Source of the DNA: Caballeronia choica
GTDB lineage: Bacteria; Pseudomonadota; Gammaproteobacteria; Burkholderiales; Burkholderiaceae
Reading direction: 5' to 3'
Assembly: GCF_001544535.1 (NCBI RefSeq)
Contig: NZ_FCON02000041.1
Coordinates: forward strand, 1-60,911
Length of the DNA stretch: 60,911 bases
Both the position numbers and the translations under genes were made by a program. Below, one piece after another: positions 46,894 through 55,883 of this stretch. The notes below the pieces were generated by a model. That model did no database searches. It was not told the origin of the DNA and was given only the letters and a program-made list of their open reading frames with translations. Position 1 is the first letter of the stretch, and the number at the start of each line of letters is the position of its first letter.

Positions 46894-47464
46894 GAAAGCT
46901 CGGGTGGGAAAACAGGCCGTCATTGTAGAACGTTTGCCGGCGGGAAAACGTTGACGGGAGTCACGCGGGATCGACGCTGTCCTGTTGCGCCAATGCGCCA
47001 CTGAGGTATTGCGCCCGACGCGGGGCCGCTCTCCTGAAACGCGTCACGCACGGCGCCGCCCGCGACCGCACCCGCCGCCTCCGACAGCGCGCGTGCTCCC
47101 TCGTTCGGACGCGTTTTCCAGCACCTCGCCCGCCCCCGTTCTCTCCACTTCCCCGTTGCGACGATCCCACGTCGGCACGCCTCATTTTAAGAATCGCCCT
47201 AGCTCGATCCTAAGCTTCGCGGATTGTTACGAAGCGTTAAATCGTTTCGCCCTCCCCTCGAACTAGGAAATTTCGCGTATTGGCGGGCGGGAATTGGAGC
47301 GAATATCACGCGATTCTAGGTCTGCAGACGATCAATCACAGGAGTCCGAATTTGAGCGGGCCGAAGAACACGAGGCCCCCAGCGCTCGTTTCACGAAACG
47401 TCCGACCAGTTGCGGGCGCTTCAGAGATCGACAGTTTTTATCATTTGGTTGGACATCCCTTTTT
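46894..47464. other. Intergenic region between YncE-like gene and trimeric adhesin
   Basis: About 570 bp. The left half is very GC-rich; the right half (from about 47185) is AT-richer and probably holds the adhesin promoter and a leader of up to about 250 nt. No clear -35/-10 pair was found. In the GC-rich part two minus-strand frames look weakly protein-like, but neither has a plausible start. Confidence 0.5.
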
Positions 47465-50422
47465 ATGAACAGAATCTTCAAGGCAATCTGGAACGAATCG
47501 ACGGGAACGTGGGTCGCCGCTTCGGAAACGTCGCGCGCCAAGACCAAGCGGGCATCGTCGCGCGGCAAGCTCGCGATACTGTGCGTGGCAGTAGCGAGCG
47601 GCGTAGTGGCGGGGGCGGCACATGCGGATGACTGGACGAACACGTCCATCTCAGGTGCGCTTGAGGCGGGGAGCAGCGCAAGTGCTACCGACGTCAATGC
47701 TATCGCCATAGGCGCGGGTGCCACGAGCGGCATGGCCCAGCCCGGAGGTATCGGAGGCGGTGCCATCGCAATCGGTGCGCAAAGCCGGGCCGTGTACCCA
47801 GCGTCCATGGCGCTCGGTATCAACGCGTCTGCCATCGGCTCAAACACTCTCGCAATTGGCTCCAGAGCAAATGCGGCCGCTGGCGGCGCAATCTCAATCG
47901 GCAGTGATAGCTATGCCACAAAACAAGGCGCAGTCGCACTCGGTATATTCGCCACTGCGAGCGCCGCATATGCCACCGCCCTTGGCGGCTTCGCCACGGC
48001 AGACAGGCATGCCACCGCGCTCGGCGGCCACGCCACGGCAACGGCCGAGGAGGCGCTCGCCGCTGGCTACGGCGCCACTGCCGGCGGCATGCAAGCAGTC
48101 GCGGCAGGCGCAAACGCCGTAGCGAGCGCCCAGGGAGCCACCGCCGTCGGTGCCAACAGCTACGCTGAGGGCAGCGGGGCCACAGCGGTCGGCCGGTATG
48201 CCGGAGCGATTGGCGAAAACGCAACCGCCCTCGGATTACGCGCTGCCGCGAACGGCGCCAACGCCACAGCGGTCGGCTTCTATGCTAACGCCGCAGCCGA
48301 CGCCGTTGCGGTCGGCGCTGACGCAAACGCGTCCGGCGCCTCGAGCGCGGCGTTCGGGAATGCCGCCAATGCGTCGGCAGACCAGGCGGTCGCCATCGGC
48401 ACGGGCGCGCAGGCGACGCATGACAACAGCGTTGCGCTCGGCGCGGGTTCGGCGACGACCATCGGCGCTCAAAGCGGCTACGCCGCCTATGGCCTCGCCG
48501 CTCCGCAAACGTCTTCCGGCGAAGTGAACATCGGCAACCGCACGATCAGCGGCGTCGCGGCCGGCAAGAACAGTGACGACGCGGTCAATGTCGCGCAGTT
48601 GACAAGCGTGAACACGCGCATCGACGGCGCCGTGATGTACGACAGCGCCGCCGACAAAACCAGCGTCACGCTCAACCCGGGCGGCAGCGCCGCCACGATC
48701 CACAACGTCGCGGCCGGCGCGGCGGACACCGACGCCGTGAACGTCGGCCAGTTGAACACCGCCATCAGCGACGCTTCCAACCCATTCTTCGTCGCGCAGG
48801 GCAATCGGGCAACCGAAGGCGCAAAGGCCACGGAAGGCTACGCGCTAGCCGCGGGCGCGAACGCCACGGCGAGCGGCGAGGGAGCCACCGCCGTCGGACA
48901 CAACGCCAACGCGAAGGCGCCCGGGGCCACGGCGATCGGCGAAGAGACCATCGTGACCAGCAACAGCGGAACCGCGCTCGGCTACTTGGCCAAGTCGGAC
49001 GGCATCGACTCAACCGCCCTCGGCGCCCGAAGCAAGGCCATAGGTCATGGAGCCAGCTCTCTCGGCCTGTACGCCGGAGCGGTTGGCGACAACGCAACGG
49101 CCATCGGATCGTTCGCCGCCGCGGACGGCGCGGATGCCACGGCGGTCGGCACCTATGCCAGTGCGACAGCCGGCGCCGCTGCGTTCGGCGCCAACGCAAA
49201 CGCGTCCGGTGCCTTGAGCGCCGCGTTCGGAAATGCGGCCAATGCGTCGGCAGACCAGGCGGTCGCCATCGGCACGGGCGCGCAGGCGACCCTGGCCAAC
49301 AGCGTCGCGCTCGGCGCGGGTTCCTCGACCCAGGTCGGCAAACGCGACGCGTACACCGGCTATGGCCTCACCGGCACGCAAGCGTCGGTGGGCGAAGTCA
49401 ACGTCGGCAATCGCACGATCAGCGGCGTCGCGCCGGGCCTGAACGACGACGAAGCCGTCAACGTCGCGCAGCTGAAGGGCGTGACGGCCAAGGTCGACGC
49501 AGCGGTCGCCGCCACGGAAGGCGCCGTCAAATACGACCGCAACCCCGACGGCACGGTCAACAAGAACAGCGTCACGCTCGAAGGCGACCCGGCCGCGGGC
49601 GGCACCGCGATCCACAACGTCGCGGCCGGCACCGCTGCCGGCGACGCGGTAAACCTCGGCCAGTTGAACGACGCCCTCGGCGCGGTGAACAACGCCATCG
49701 TCAATTCCGCCAATCCGTTCTTCAGCTCAGAAGGCGATCGCAACGGCGAAGGCGCGGTGTCGAGCGGCGCGCATTCCGTTGCATCGGGTGCGAAGGCATC
49801 GGCAACGGGCGTGGGATCGGCCGCGTTCGGCGCAGGCGCATCGGCAGCGGGCGCGGGCGCACTCGCAGTGGGACAAAACGCGTCGGCATCGAACGTCGGA
49901 ACGGTCGCGGCCGGTCAGAACGCGTCGGCCTCGGGTGTCGGTGCAACGGCAATCGGCAGTGGCACGAAAGCCACCGCCGACAACTCGGTCGCACTCGGCC
50001 AGAACTCCGTCGCCGATCGCGCCAACACGGTGTCGGTCGGTGCGGCGGGCCAGGAGCGGCAGATCATCAACGTCGCGCCCGGCACGCAAGGCACCGACGC
50101 CGTGAACGTCAACCAGTTAAGCCAGTTCTCGGCGAATACGCTCAAGCAGGCCAACGACTACACCGACGCGAAATTCGACGATGCACGCCGCGACGGCTAC
50201 GGCGGTGCGGCGGCGGCAATCGCGATCGCGAACCTGCCGCAGGCAGTGTTGCCAGGCCGCGGCATGGTGGCCGTAGGCGGCGGCACCTACGGCGGCCAGT
50301 CGGCGCTCGCAATCGGCGTGTCGCAACTGTCCGAAAACGGCATCTGGGCCTACAAGGTGACCGGCACAACCAGCACGCGCGGCCAGTTCGGCGTGGGCGT
50401 CGGCGCCGGCATGCACTGGTAA
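47465..50422 (+). CDS. YadA-like trimeric autotransporter adhesin
   Basis: A 985-residue type Vc secreted adhesin. The start at 47465 gives the extended signal peptide MNRIFKAIWNESTGTWVAAS, with cleavage near AHA-D (residue 54/55); the longer frame from 47294 lacks one. The passenger has many YadA-head 14-residue repeats of the type AIGAGA, ATAVGA, SVALGAGS, in two head blocks each followed by a neck/connector (GEVNIGNRTISGVAAGKNSD, DAVNVAQL). A third head block and a short stalk (AVNVNQLSQFSANTLKQAND) lead to the C-terminal YadA anchor (about the last 70 residues), ending in an aromatic MHW. It is followed by a BamE-like lipoprotein gene. Confidence 0.94.
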   Translation: MNRIFKAIWNESTGTWVAASETSRAKTKRASSRGKLAILCVAVASGVVAGAAHADDWTNTSISGALEAGSSASATDVNAIAIGAGATSGMAQPGGIGGGAIAIGAQSRAVYPASMALGINASAIGSNTLAIGSRANAAAGGAISIGSDSYATKQGAVALGIFATASAAYATALGGFATADRHATALGGHATATAEEALAAGYGATAGGMQAVAAGANAVASAQGATAVGANSYAEGSGATAVGRYAGAIGENATALGLRAAANGANATAVGFYANAAADAVAVGADANASGASSAAFGNAANASADQAVAIGTGAQATHDNSVALGAGSATTIGAQSGYAAYGLAAPQTSSGEVNIGNRTISGVAAGKNSDDAVNVAQLTSVNTRIDGAVMYDSAADKTSVTLNPGGSAATIHNVAAGAADTDAVNVGQLNTAISDASNPFFVAQGNRATEGAKATEGYALAAGANATASGEGATAVGHNANAKAPGATAIGEETIVTSNSGTALGYLAKSDGIDSTALGARSKAIGHGASSLGLYAGAVGDNATAIGSFAAADGADATAVGTYASATAGAAAFGANANASGALSAAFGNAANASADQAVAIGTGAQATLANSVALGAGSSTQVGKRDAYTGYGLTGTQASVGEVNVGNRTISGVAPGLNDDEAVNVAQLKGVTAKVDAAVAATEGAVKYDRNPDGTVNKNSVTLEGDPAAGGTAIHNVAAGTAAGDAVNLGQLNDALGAVNNAIVNSANPFFSSEGDRNGEGAVSSGAHSVASGAKASATGVGSAAFGAGASAAGAGALAVGQNASASNVGTVAAGQNASASGVGATAIGSGTKATADNSVALGQNSVADRANTVSVGAAGQERQIINVAPGTQGTDAVNVNQLSQFSANTLKQANDYTDAKFDDARRDGYGGAAAAIAIANLPQAVLPGRGMVAVGGGTYGGQSALAIGVSQLSENGIWAYKVTGTTSTRGQFGVGVGAGMHW
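48321..48417. repeat. Direct repeat A in adhesin head (97 bp)
   Basis: Nearly identical to 49194-49290, in the same frame and offset by 873 bp (291 codons). It encodes ASADQAVAIGTGAQAT and flanking residues. It marks an internal duplication of a head-plus-neck block. Confidence 0.8.
49194..49290. repeat. Direct repeat B in adhesin head (97 bp)
   Basis: The partner of 48321-48417; the last 52 bases (CAATGCGTCGG to GGCGAC) appear identical. It allows unequal recombination that would delete or duplicate 291 codons in frame. Confidence 0.8.
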
Positions 50423-50537
50423 GCGCCTCCAGTCGGCCTCTTGCGCAGGGAGGCCGGGCGCGGATCTGGCACATCGTCGAATCCGCGCCCATCGCGCTCA
50501 ATCAATCACAACAAGAATCGAAATGGGTGAATCAAGC

Positions 50538-51092
50538 ATGATGAAACACACACTCCAGACCGTCTCGCGCCGCGCGCCGGCGTGGGCCGCATTGGCGGCC
50601 ATGCTGTCGGCTGCGGCGCTGCTCCAGGGCTGCGGTTCGCTGAGTCGGATTTCCGACGACGGCATGCACGACAAGCTGGTCTTCCCAGCCCCGGACGCGG
50701 CAACGTGGGCGCACAACGGCTCCTACCCGCTCGTCGAGTCGCTGCGCAAGCTCAGGCCGGGCATGACGAAGAGCCAGATTTCAGCGCTGATCGGCCGGCC
50801 GCAATATAGCGAAGGCTTCTTCGGCGTCCGCGAATGGGATTACCGGCTGAACGTGACAAACGAGGCCGGCGCACCGCAGTTCGTTTGCCAGTTGAAGGTG
50901 ATCTTCAATTCGCGCGACGAGGCTCGCAACTACTATCGCAAGTGCGGCGATAACGTCGAAACCCTGCTCGACGGCAAATGGCGCAAGTACGAACCGCCGG
51001 TTGAAGTCATCGTGCCAGTGGCCGTCGCCGAACCGGAAGCCACCACCACGGCAGTGGCCGACAGTGCGGTCAAGGTCGACCAACTCAAGTAA
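50538..51092 (+). CDS. BamE/SmpA-like lipoprotein next to adhesin
   Basis: About 184 residues from ATG 50538, which has GGGTGA 7 nt upstream (ATG 50523 is also possible). The signal peptide ends in lipobox LQGC with the lipidated cysteine at residue 32. A BamE-like domain follows (LRPGMTKSQISALIGRPQY, then WDYRLNV). The C-terminus is Val/Ala/Glu-rich and ends VKVDQLK. The position 115 bp behind the trimeric adhesin suggests an accessory role like TpgA or SadB, which help adhesin export or anchoring. The OmpA-like peptidoglycan domain that I recall in TpgA is absent here. Confidence 0.83.
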   Translation: MMKHTLQTVSRRAPAWAALAAMLSAAALLQGCGSLSRISDDGMHDKLVFPAPDAATWAHNGSYPLVESLRKLRPGMTKSQISALIGRPQYSEGFFGVREWDYRLNVTNEAGAPQFVCQLKVIFNSRDEARNYYRKCGDNVETLLDGKWRKYEPPVEVIVPVAVAEPEATTTAVADSAVKVDQLK

Positions 51093-51118
51093 GCGCGCAT
51101 CGTGCCTTGCACGACGCA

Positions 51119-51157
51119 AAAGCACGAGGCCGGCGCAAAACGCCGGCCTCGTGCTTT
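51119..51157. terminator. Bidirectional terminator between BamE-like gene and hrpA
   Basis: A 17-bp perfect stem, AAAGCACGAGGCCGGCG (51119-51135) and CGCCGGCCTCGTGCTTT (51141-51157), with loop CAAAA. Confidence 0.85.
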
Positions 51158-51172
51158 CCAGACTTACAACGC

Positions 51173-54100
51173 CTAGCGCTGCATCGACTCCCATACCTTG
51201 TACAGCCGCTTGACCGAAATCGGCATCGGCGTGCGCAACTCCTGCGCGAAGAGCGACACGCGCAATTCCTCCAGCAGCCATCGATATTCGCCGAGCCGCG
51301 CATCCGCGACGCCGCCACGCTGCGCAATCGCGCGCTGGTAGTTCTGCACGAGCGGCTGCAAATCGGCGGACAGACGCCCATCGCGTGACGGATCGGCCTT
51401 CAGCTTGTCGATGCGCAATGCGATGCTCTTCAGGTATCGCGGAAAGTGCGTCAGTTGCGCATACGGCGTATCGATCACGAAGCGTTTGCCGATCAGCGAA
51501 TTCAGTTGCGCCAGCATGTCGGCATAAACCGCGCCGAACGACTTGGCCTGCACGAGCTTCTTCGCGGCCGCCGCGTACTCGGCGAGGATCAGCCCCGTCA
51601 GCCGCGCGATCTCCTGCGCGAGCAGCGTGAGCCGGCCTTTCCCTTCGTCGCGACGCTTGTGAAAACTGGCGTCGTCGTCGGGCAGCGGGTCTTGTAGGCA
51701 CGCGCGGTCGAGCGCGGTCTCGATGATCTGGTCGCGCAGTTCTTCCTGCGTGCCGAGCGCCATGTATTGCAGCGACATCTCGCGCAGGCCGCCGAGGTTT
51801 CTCTCCAGATACTTGATCGGCTCGCGCAGTTGCAGCGCGAACAAGCGCCGCAAACCCGCGCGATGAATCCGCGCCGCTTCCTCGGGCGAATCGAACACTT
51901 CGACATCGCAATGCGTGCCGCGATCGACGAGTGCCGGATAGCCGAACAGCGTCTGTCCGCGACGACGGATTTCGAGCAACTCGGGCAGCTTGCCGAAGTT
52001 CCACGTCGTGAGGTTTTCGTAGAGCGCGGTACTCGAAGGTGCCGCTGCGGCCTGCGGGTCGGCATCGTCCGACGCATCCGCCGACGTCGATAGCGTCGCG
52101 CCCGCCGCGAGCTTCTGGAAATGCTGCTGTGCCTGCCCGCCGAGTTCCGCGCGCAACTGTGCAAGGTTGCGTCCCATCGCGAGCTGCCGGCCGTGCTCGT
52201 CGATGACCTTGAAGTTCATGAAAAGATGCGCCGGCAGCGTTTCGAGCTTGAAGTCGGAGCCCTTCATCGCAATTTGCGTCTGCTCGCGGACATCGGCGAT
52301 CAGCGCTTCGAGCAAGCCGCCCGCGCCGAACTTCGGACTGCCGTGACGATCGACGAAACCCGCCGCGAATTCCGGCAGCGGCACGACATGACGCCGCAGC
52401 TTCTGCGGCAACGACTTCAGCAGCAATTGCGCCTTTTCCTTCAGCATGCCGGGCACGAGCCATTCGGCGCGGCGCGCATCGACCTGGTTCAGGCCGTAGA
52501 GCGGCACCGTGAGCGTCACGCCGTCGCGCGCTGAGCCGGGCTCGAAGTGATAGGTCAGCGACATTTCGATGCCGGCCATCGTCATGCGCTTCGGGAACAG
52601 GTCGGTCGTGATGCCAGCGGCTTCGTGGCGCATCAGGTCGTCGCGCGAGAGGAACAGGAGACGCGTCTTGCCCGCCTTCTCTTCGTCGCGATACCAGCGC
52701 TCGAACGCAGCGCCCGTGTAGATGCCCTCCGGCACGAGCGAATCGTAGAACGCGAAGATCAGTTCGTCGTCGACGAGCACGTCCTGGCGGCGCGACTTGT
52801 GCTCCAGTTGCTCGATATCCGCGACGAGCTTGCGGTTGTGGGCGAAGAACGGCAGCCTGGTGTCGAACTCGCCTTCGACGAGCGCGCCGCGGATGAACAG
52901 TTCCCGCGCGCGCGACGGGTCCTGCTTGCCGAAACTCACGCGCCGCCGTGCATAGACGGTCAGCCCGTGTAGCGTCGCGCGCTCGAAAGCCGCGACCTGC
53001 GCCGCCTTCTTCTCCCAATGCGGCTCGGAAAGCGAGCGGCGCAAGAGATGCGCCCCGACCTGCTCCAGCCACTCGGGTTCGATCTTCGCGATCGTGCGCG
53101 CATAGAGCCGGCTCGTCTCGACCAGTTCGCCCGCCATCACCCAGCGCCCCGCTTTCTTCAGCAACGCCGACCCAGGCCACAGATAGAACTTGATGCCGCG
53201 CGCGCCGAGGTAATACGGCTCGTCATCGGCTTTTAGGCCGACGTTGCCGAGCAAGCCGGTCAAGAGCGACAGATGCACCTGCTCGAACGTCGCCTCCGAT
53301 TCGTTCAGCCGCCAGCCGTGCTCGCGCACCACCGTCAGCAATTGCGAATGGACGTCGCGCCACTCGCGCAGGCGCAAATGCGACAGGAAGTTCGCGCGGC
53401 ACGCATCCGTCAGTTGCTTGTTCGACTTCTTGTGCGTGATCGCGTCCTCGAACCAGGCCCAGATGCGCGTCCATTGCAGGAATTCGGAACGCTCGTCGAC
53501 GAACTTCCGGTGCGCCTGGTCCGCCTGCTCTTGCGCTTCGATCGGGCGGTCGCGCGGGTCCTGCACGGAGAGCGCCGCCGCGATGATGAGCACCTCGCGC
53601 AGCGCCTGATGATCGCGCGCGGCGAGAATCATCCGCCCGACGCGCGGGTCGAGCGGCAGGCGCGCGAGTTCGCGGCCGAGCGGCGTGAGCGCGTTGTCGT
53701 CATCGACGGCGCCGAGCTCGTTCAGCAACTGATAGCCATCGGCGATGGCGCGGCCCGGCGGCGGTTCGATGAACGGAAACGTTTCGATTGCCGTCAGATG
53801 CAGCGATTTCATCCGCAGGATGACGGCCGCGAGCGACGAGCGCAGGATTTCGGGATCGGTGAAACGCACGCGCGACTGGAAATCGGCTTCGTCGTAGAGA
53901 CGGATGCACACGCCGTCCGCGACACGCCCGCAGCGGCCCGCACGCTGGTTCGCCGCCGCCTGCGAGACCGGCTCGACCTGCAATTGCTCGACCTTGTTCC
54001 GGTACGAATAGCGCTTCACGCGCGCCATCCCGGTATCGACGACATAGCGAATGCCCGGCACCGTCAGCGACGTTTCCGCGACGTTGGTCGCGAGCACGAT

Positions 54101-55861
54101 GCGTCGCGCGTTCGACGGCTTGAACACGCGCTCCTGCTCGGCGGCGGAGAGGCGCGCGAAGAGCGGCAGGATTTCCGTGTGCGGCGGATGGTGCTTGCGG
54201 AGCGCTTCGGCGGCGTCGCGGATCTCGCGCTCGCCGGGAAGGAACACGAGCACGTCGCCGGAACCTTCGCGGCAGAGTTCATCGACGGCATCGACGATGG
54301 CTTCCATCAGGTCGCGATCGGTCTCGCGCGCGCTTTTCTGACGCGGTTCCTTCTGCGGCGTGCCCTGCGCGTTCTTCACCGCCGGACTGTCTTCCTGCAC
54401 CGGCCGGTAGCGCACTTCCACGGGGAACATCCGCCCGCTCACTTCGATCACCGGCGCCGGTTTCTCGTCGCTGCCGAAATGGCGGGCGAAGCGGTCGGCG
54501 TCGATCGTGGCCGAGGTCACGATCAGCTTCAGGTCGGGCCGGCGCGGCAGGATCTCTTTCAGATAGCCGAGCAGGAAATCGATATTGAGACTGCGCTCGT
54601 GTGCCTCGTCGATGATGATCGTGTCGTAGGCAGCAAGCAGCGGGTCGGTCTGCGTTTCGGCGAGCAGGATGCCGTCGGTCATCAGCTTGACCGATGCGCC
54701 GGGCGAGAGGTTATCGGTGAAACGCACCTTGTACCCGACCACTTCGCCGAACGGCGTGCCGAGTTCTTCGGCGATGCGCCGCCCCGTCGCCGATGCCGCG
54801 ATCCGGCGCGGCTGCGTGTGGCCGATCAAACCGGAGCCGCCCGCGCCCAGGCCGCGTCCGAGCGAGAGGCAGATCTTCGGAAGCTGCGTCGTCTTGCCGG
54901 AGCCGGTTTCGCCGCTGACGATCACGACCTGATGCGCTTCGATCGCCCGCGCGATTTCCTCGCGACGGCCGGAGACCGGCAGCGCTTCGGGGAACGTGAT
55001 CGGCGGGATCGGGTTCGGCTCGACGATGCGTCGTTCGCGCGGGGTGTCGCGACGCGGTTTGTCGCGTTGGGTGGATTGCGGTGTCGCGGGCTGTGCGCCG
55101 CGTTGCGCCGGCGGACGATCGGCGCGCGACTCCAAAGGCTTCGCGGTTGCTTGCTGTGTCTCGCGTTTTGGCTGGCGGTTTTCGGCGTGCTGCCCGCGCT
55201 GCTGCTCGCCTCGGGGCAGATGGCTTACGCGTTCGTTTGCAGGGCGTCCCGTGCTCGCCGACCGGTCACGCGTCGACGCATCGGCGTCGCTTCGAACCGT
55301 TTTTGTGGCCGATCCATCGCGGGCGGATTCTGTCGTTCGCCGGCCCGCGGGATTCGAATCGTCCGGCGCGCGGGTTGGCGACGGTTTTGCGTTGAGCGGC
55401 TCCGCCGAACGTGCCGATTTCGTCGCCTCATCAACGCGCGCACGTTTCGCTTCCGGTCGCGATGGCGCGCGTCGCGGCACGTCGGGGTTCGAATGACGCT
55501 CGCCGCTGCGCGATTTCGCGTGATGAGCCGTATCTTCGGCACCGGCTCCCGGCTTGTCCTGTTGCGCGCTCGCGGCAGAAACCTGCGGCCCGCGCGGTAG
55601 CGAAACCGGTCCCGCCGCGCGCGCTTTCGCACCCGCCGGAGATGCCGTGCCGACAGCAGGCCGCGCCGCCGTCGCGCCTCCAGCCCCCGCGAACCGCCGC
55701 GCGGCCGCCTCCTTCTTGCTCAGCGCTTCTGTCTGATCTTCATCACCGGCGCCCCCGGGACGCACCTCCGCATCGCGCAGCAGACTTTCACGCAGCTTCT
55801 TCAACTGTTCCTGGGGATCGAGCTTCTCCGCATCGGCGGGGTGTTTGGAAACATTCGGCAT
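51173..55861 (-). CDS. hrpA: DEAH-box ATP-dependent RNA helicase HrpA
   Basis: A 1562-residue helicase, longer than E. coli HrpA (about 1300). The extra length is a disordered N-terminal region of roughly 290 residues rich in Arg, Ala, Pro, Ser and Thr. The helicase core starts near PITFPEALPVSGRREEIARA. Walker A is VSGETGSGKTTQLPK, and the DEAH box is IIIDEAHERSLNID. Motif VI is seen in QAAANQRAGRCGRVADGVC. The HA2/OB and DUF3418 C-terminal domains complete it. HrpA resolves stalled ribosomes and processes mRNA. The start at 55861 lies only 22 bp from the divergent argA start. Confidence 0.95.
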   Translation of the reverse strand: MPNVSKHPADAEKLDPQEQLKKLRESLLRDAEVRPGGAGDEDQTEALSKKEAAARRFAGAGGATAARPAVGTASPAGAKARAAGPVSLPRGPQVSAASAQQDKPGAGAEDTAHHAKSRSGERHSNPDVPRRAPSRPEAKRARVDEATKSARSAEPLNAKPSPTRAPDDSNPAGRRTTESARDGSATKTVRSDADASTRDRSASTGRPANERVSHLPRGEQQRGQHAENRQPKRETQQATAKPLESRADRPPAQRGAQPATPQSTQRDKPRRDTPRERRIVEPNPIPPITFPEALPVSGRREEIARAIEAHQVVIVSGETGSGKTTQLPKICLSLGRGLGAGGSGLIGHTQPRRIAASATGRRIAEELGTPFGEVVGYKVRFTDNLSPGASVKLMTDGILLAETQTDPLLAAYDTIIIDEAHERSLNIDFLLGYLKEILPRRPDLKLIVTSATIDADRFARHFGSDEKPAPVIEVSGRMFPVEVRYRPVQEDSPAVKNAQGTPQKEPRQKSARETDRDLMEAIVDAVDELCREGSGDVLVFLPGEREIRDAAEALRKHHPPHTEILPLFARLSAAEQERVFKPSNARRIVLATNVAETSLTVPGIRYVVDTGMARVKRYSYRNKVEQLQVEPVSQAAANQRAGRCGRVADGVCIRLYDEADFQSRVRFTDPEILRSSLAAVILRMKSLHLTAIETFPFIEPPPGRAIADGYQLLNELGAVDDDNALTPLGRELARLPLDPRVGRMILAARDHQALREVLIIAAALSVQDPRDRPIEAQEQADQAHRKFVDERSEFLQWTRIWAWFEDAITHKKSNKQLTDACRANFLSHLRLREWRDVHSQLLTVVREHGWRLNESEATFEQVHLSLLTGLLGNVGLKADDEPYYLGARGIKFYLWPGSALLKKAGRWVMAGELVETSRLYARTIAKIEPEWLEQVGAHLLRRSLSEPHWEKKAAQVAAFERATLHGLTVYARRRVSFGKQDPSRARELFIRGALVEGEFDTRLPFFAHNRKLVADIEQLEHKSRRQDVLVDDELIFAFYDSLVPEGIYTGAAFERWYRDEEKAGKTRLLFLSRDDLMRHEAAGITTDLFPKRMTMAGIEMSLTYHFEPGSARDGVTLTVPLYGLNQVDARRAEWLVPGMLKEKAQLLLKSLPQKLRRHVVPLPEFAAGFVDRHGSPKFGAGGLLEALIADVREQTQIAMKGSDFKLETLPAHLFMNFKVIDEHGRQLAMGRNLAQLRAELGGQAQQHFQKLAAGATLSTSADASDDADPQAAAAPSSTALYENLTTWNFGKLPELLEIRRRGQTLFGYPALVDRGTHCDVEVFDSPEEAARIHRAGLRRLFALQLREPIKYLERNLGGLREMSLQYMALGTQEELRDQIIETALDRACLQDPLPDDDASFHKRRDEGKGRLTLLAQEIARLTGLILAEYAAAAKKLVQAKSFGAVYADMLAQLNSLIGKRFVIDTPYAQLTHFPRYLKSIALRIDKLKADPSRDGRLSADLQPLVQNYQRAIAQRGGVADARLGEYRWLLEELRVSLFAQELRTPMPISVKRLYKVWESMQR

Positions 55862-55869
55862 AGCGTCGC

Positions 55870-55877
55870 ATTATAAT
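55870..55877. promoter_or_regulatory. Shared palindromic -10 between hrpA and argA
   Basis: ATTATAAT reads TATAAT on both strands (55872-55877 on +, complement of 55870-55875 on -). It is centred in the 22-bp gap. The + start would fall at about 55884, the A of the argA ATG; the - start would fall 1-3 nt before the hrpA ATG. No good -35 is seen for argA. Leaderless transcripts are inferred. Confidence 0.5.
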
Positions 55878-55883
55878 CCCCGC

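Noticed and set aside
46961-47185. Possible small gene or gene remnant on - upstream of the YncE-like gene
   Set aside because: Two overlapping frames have short protein-like parts, but one lacks a start and the other is strongly arginine-rich; not enough to call a gene or pseudogene.
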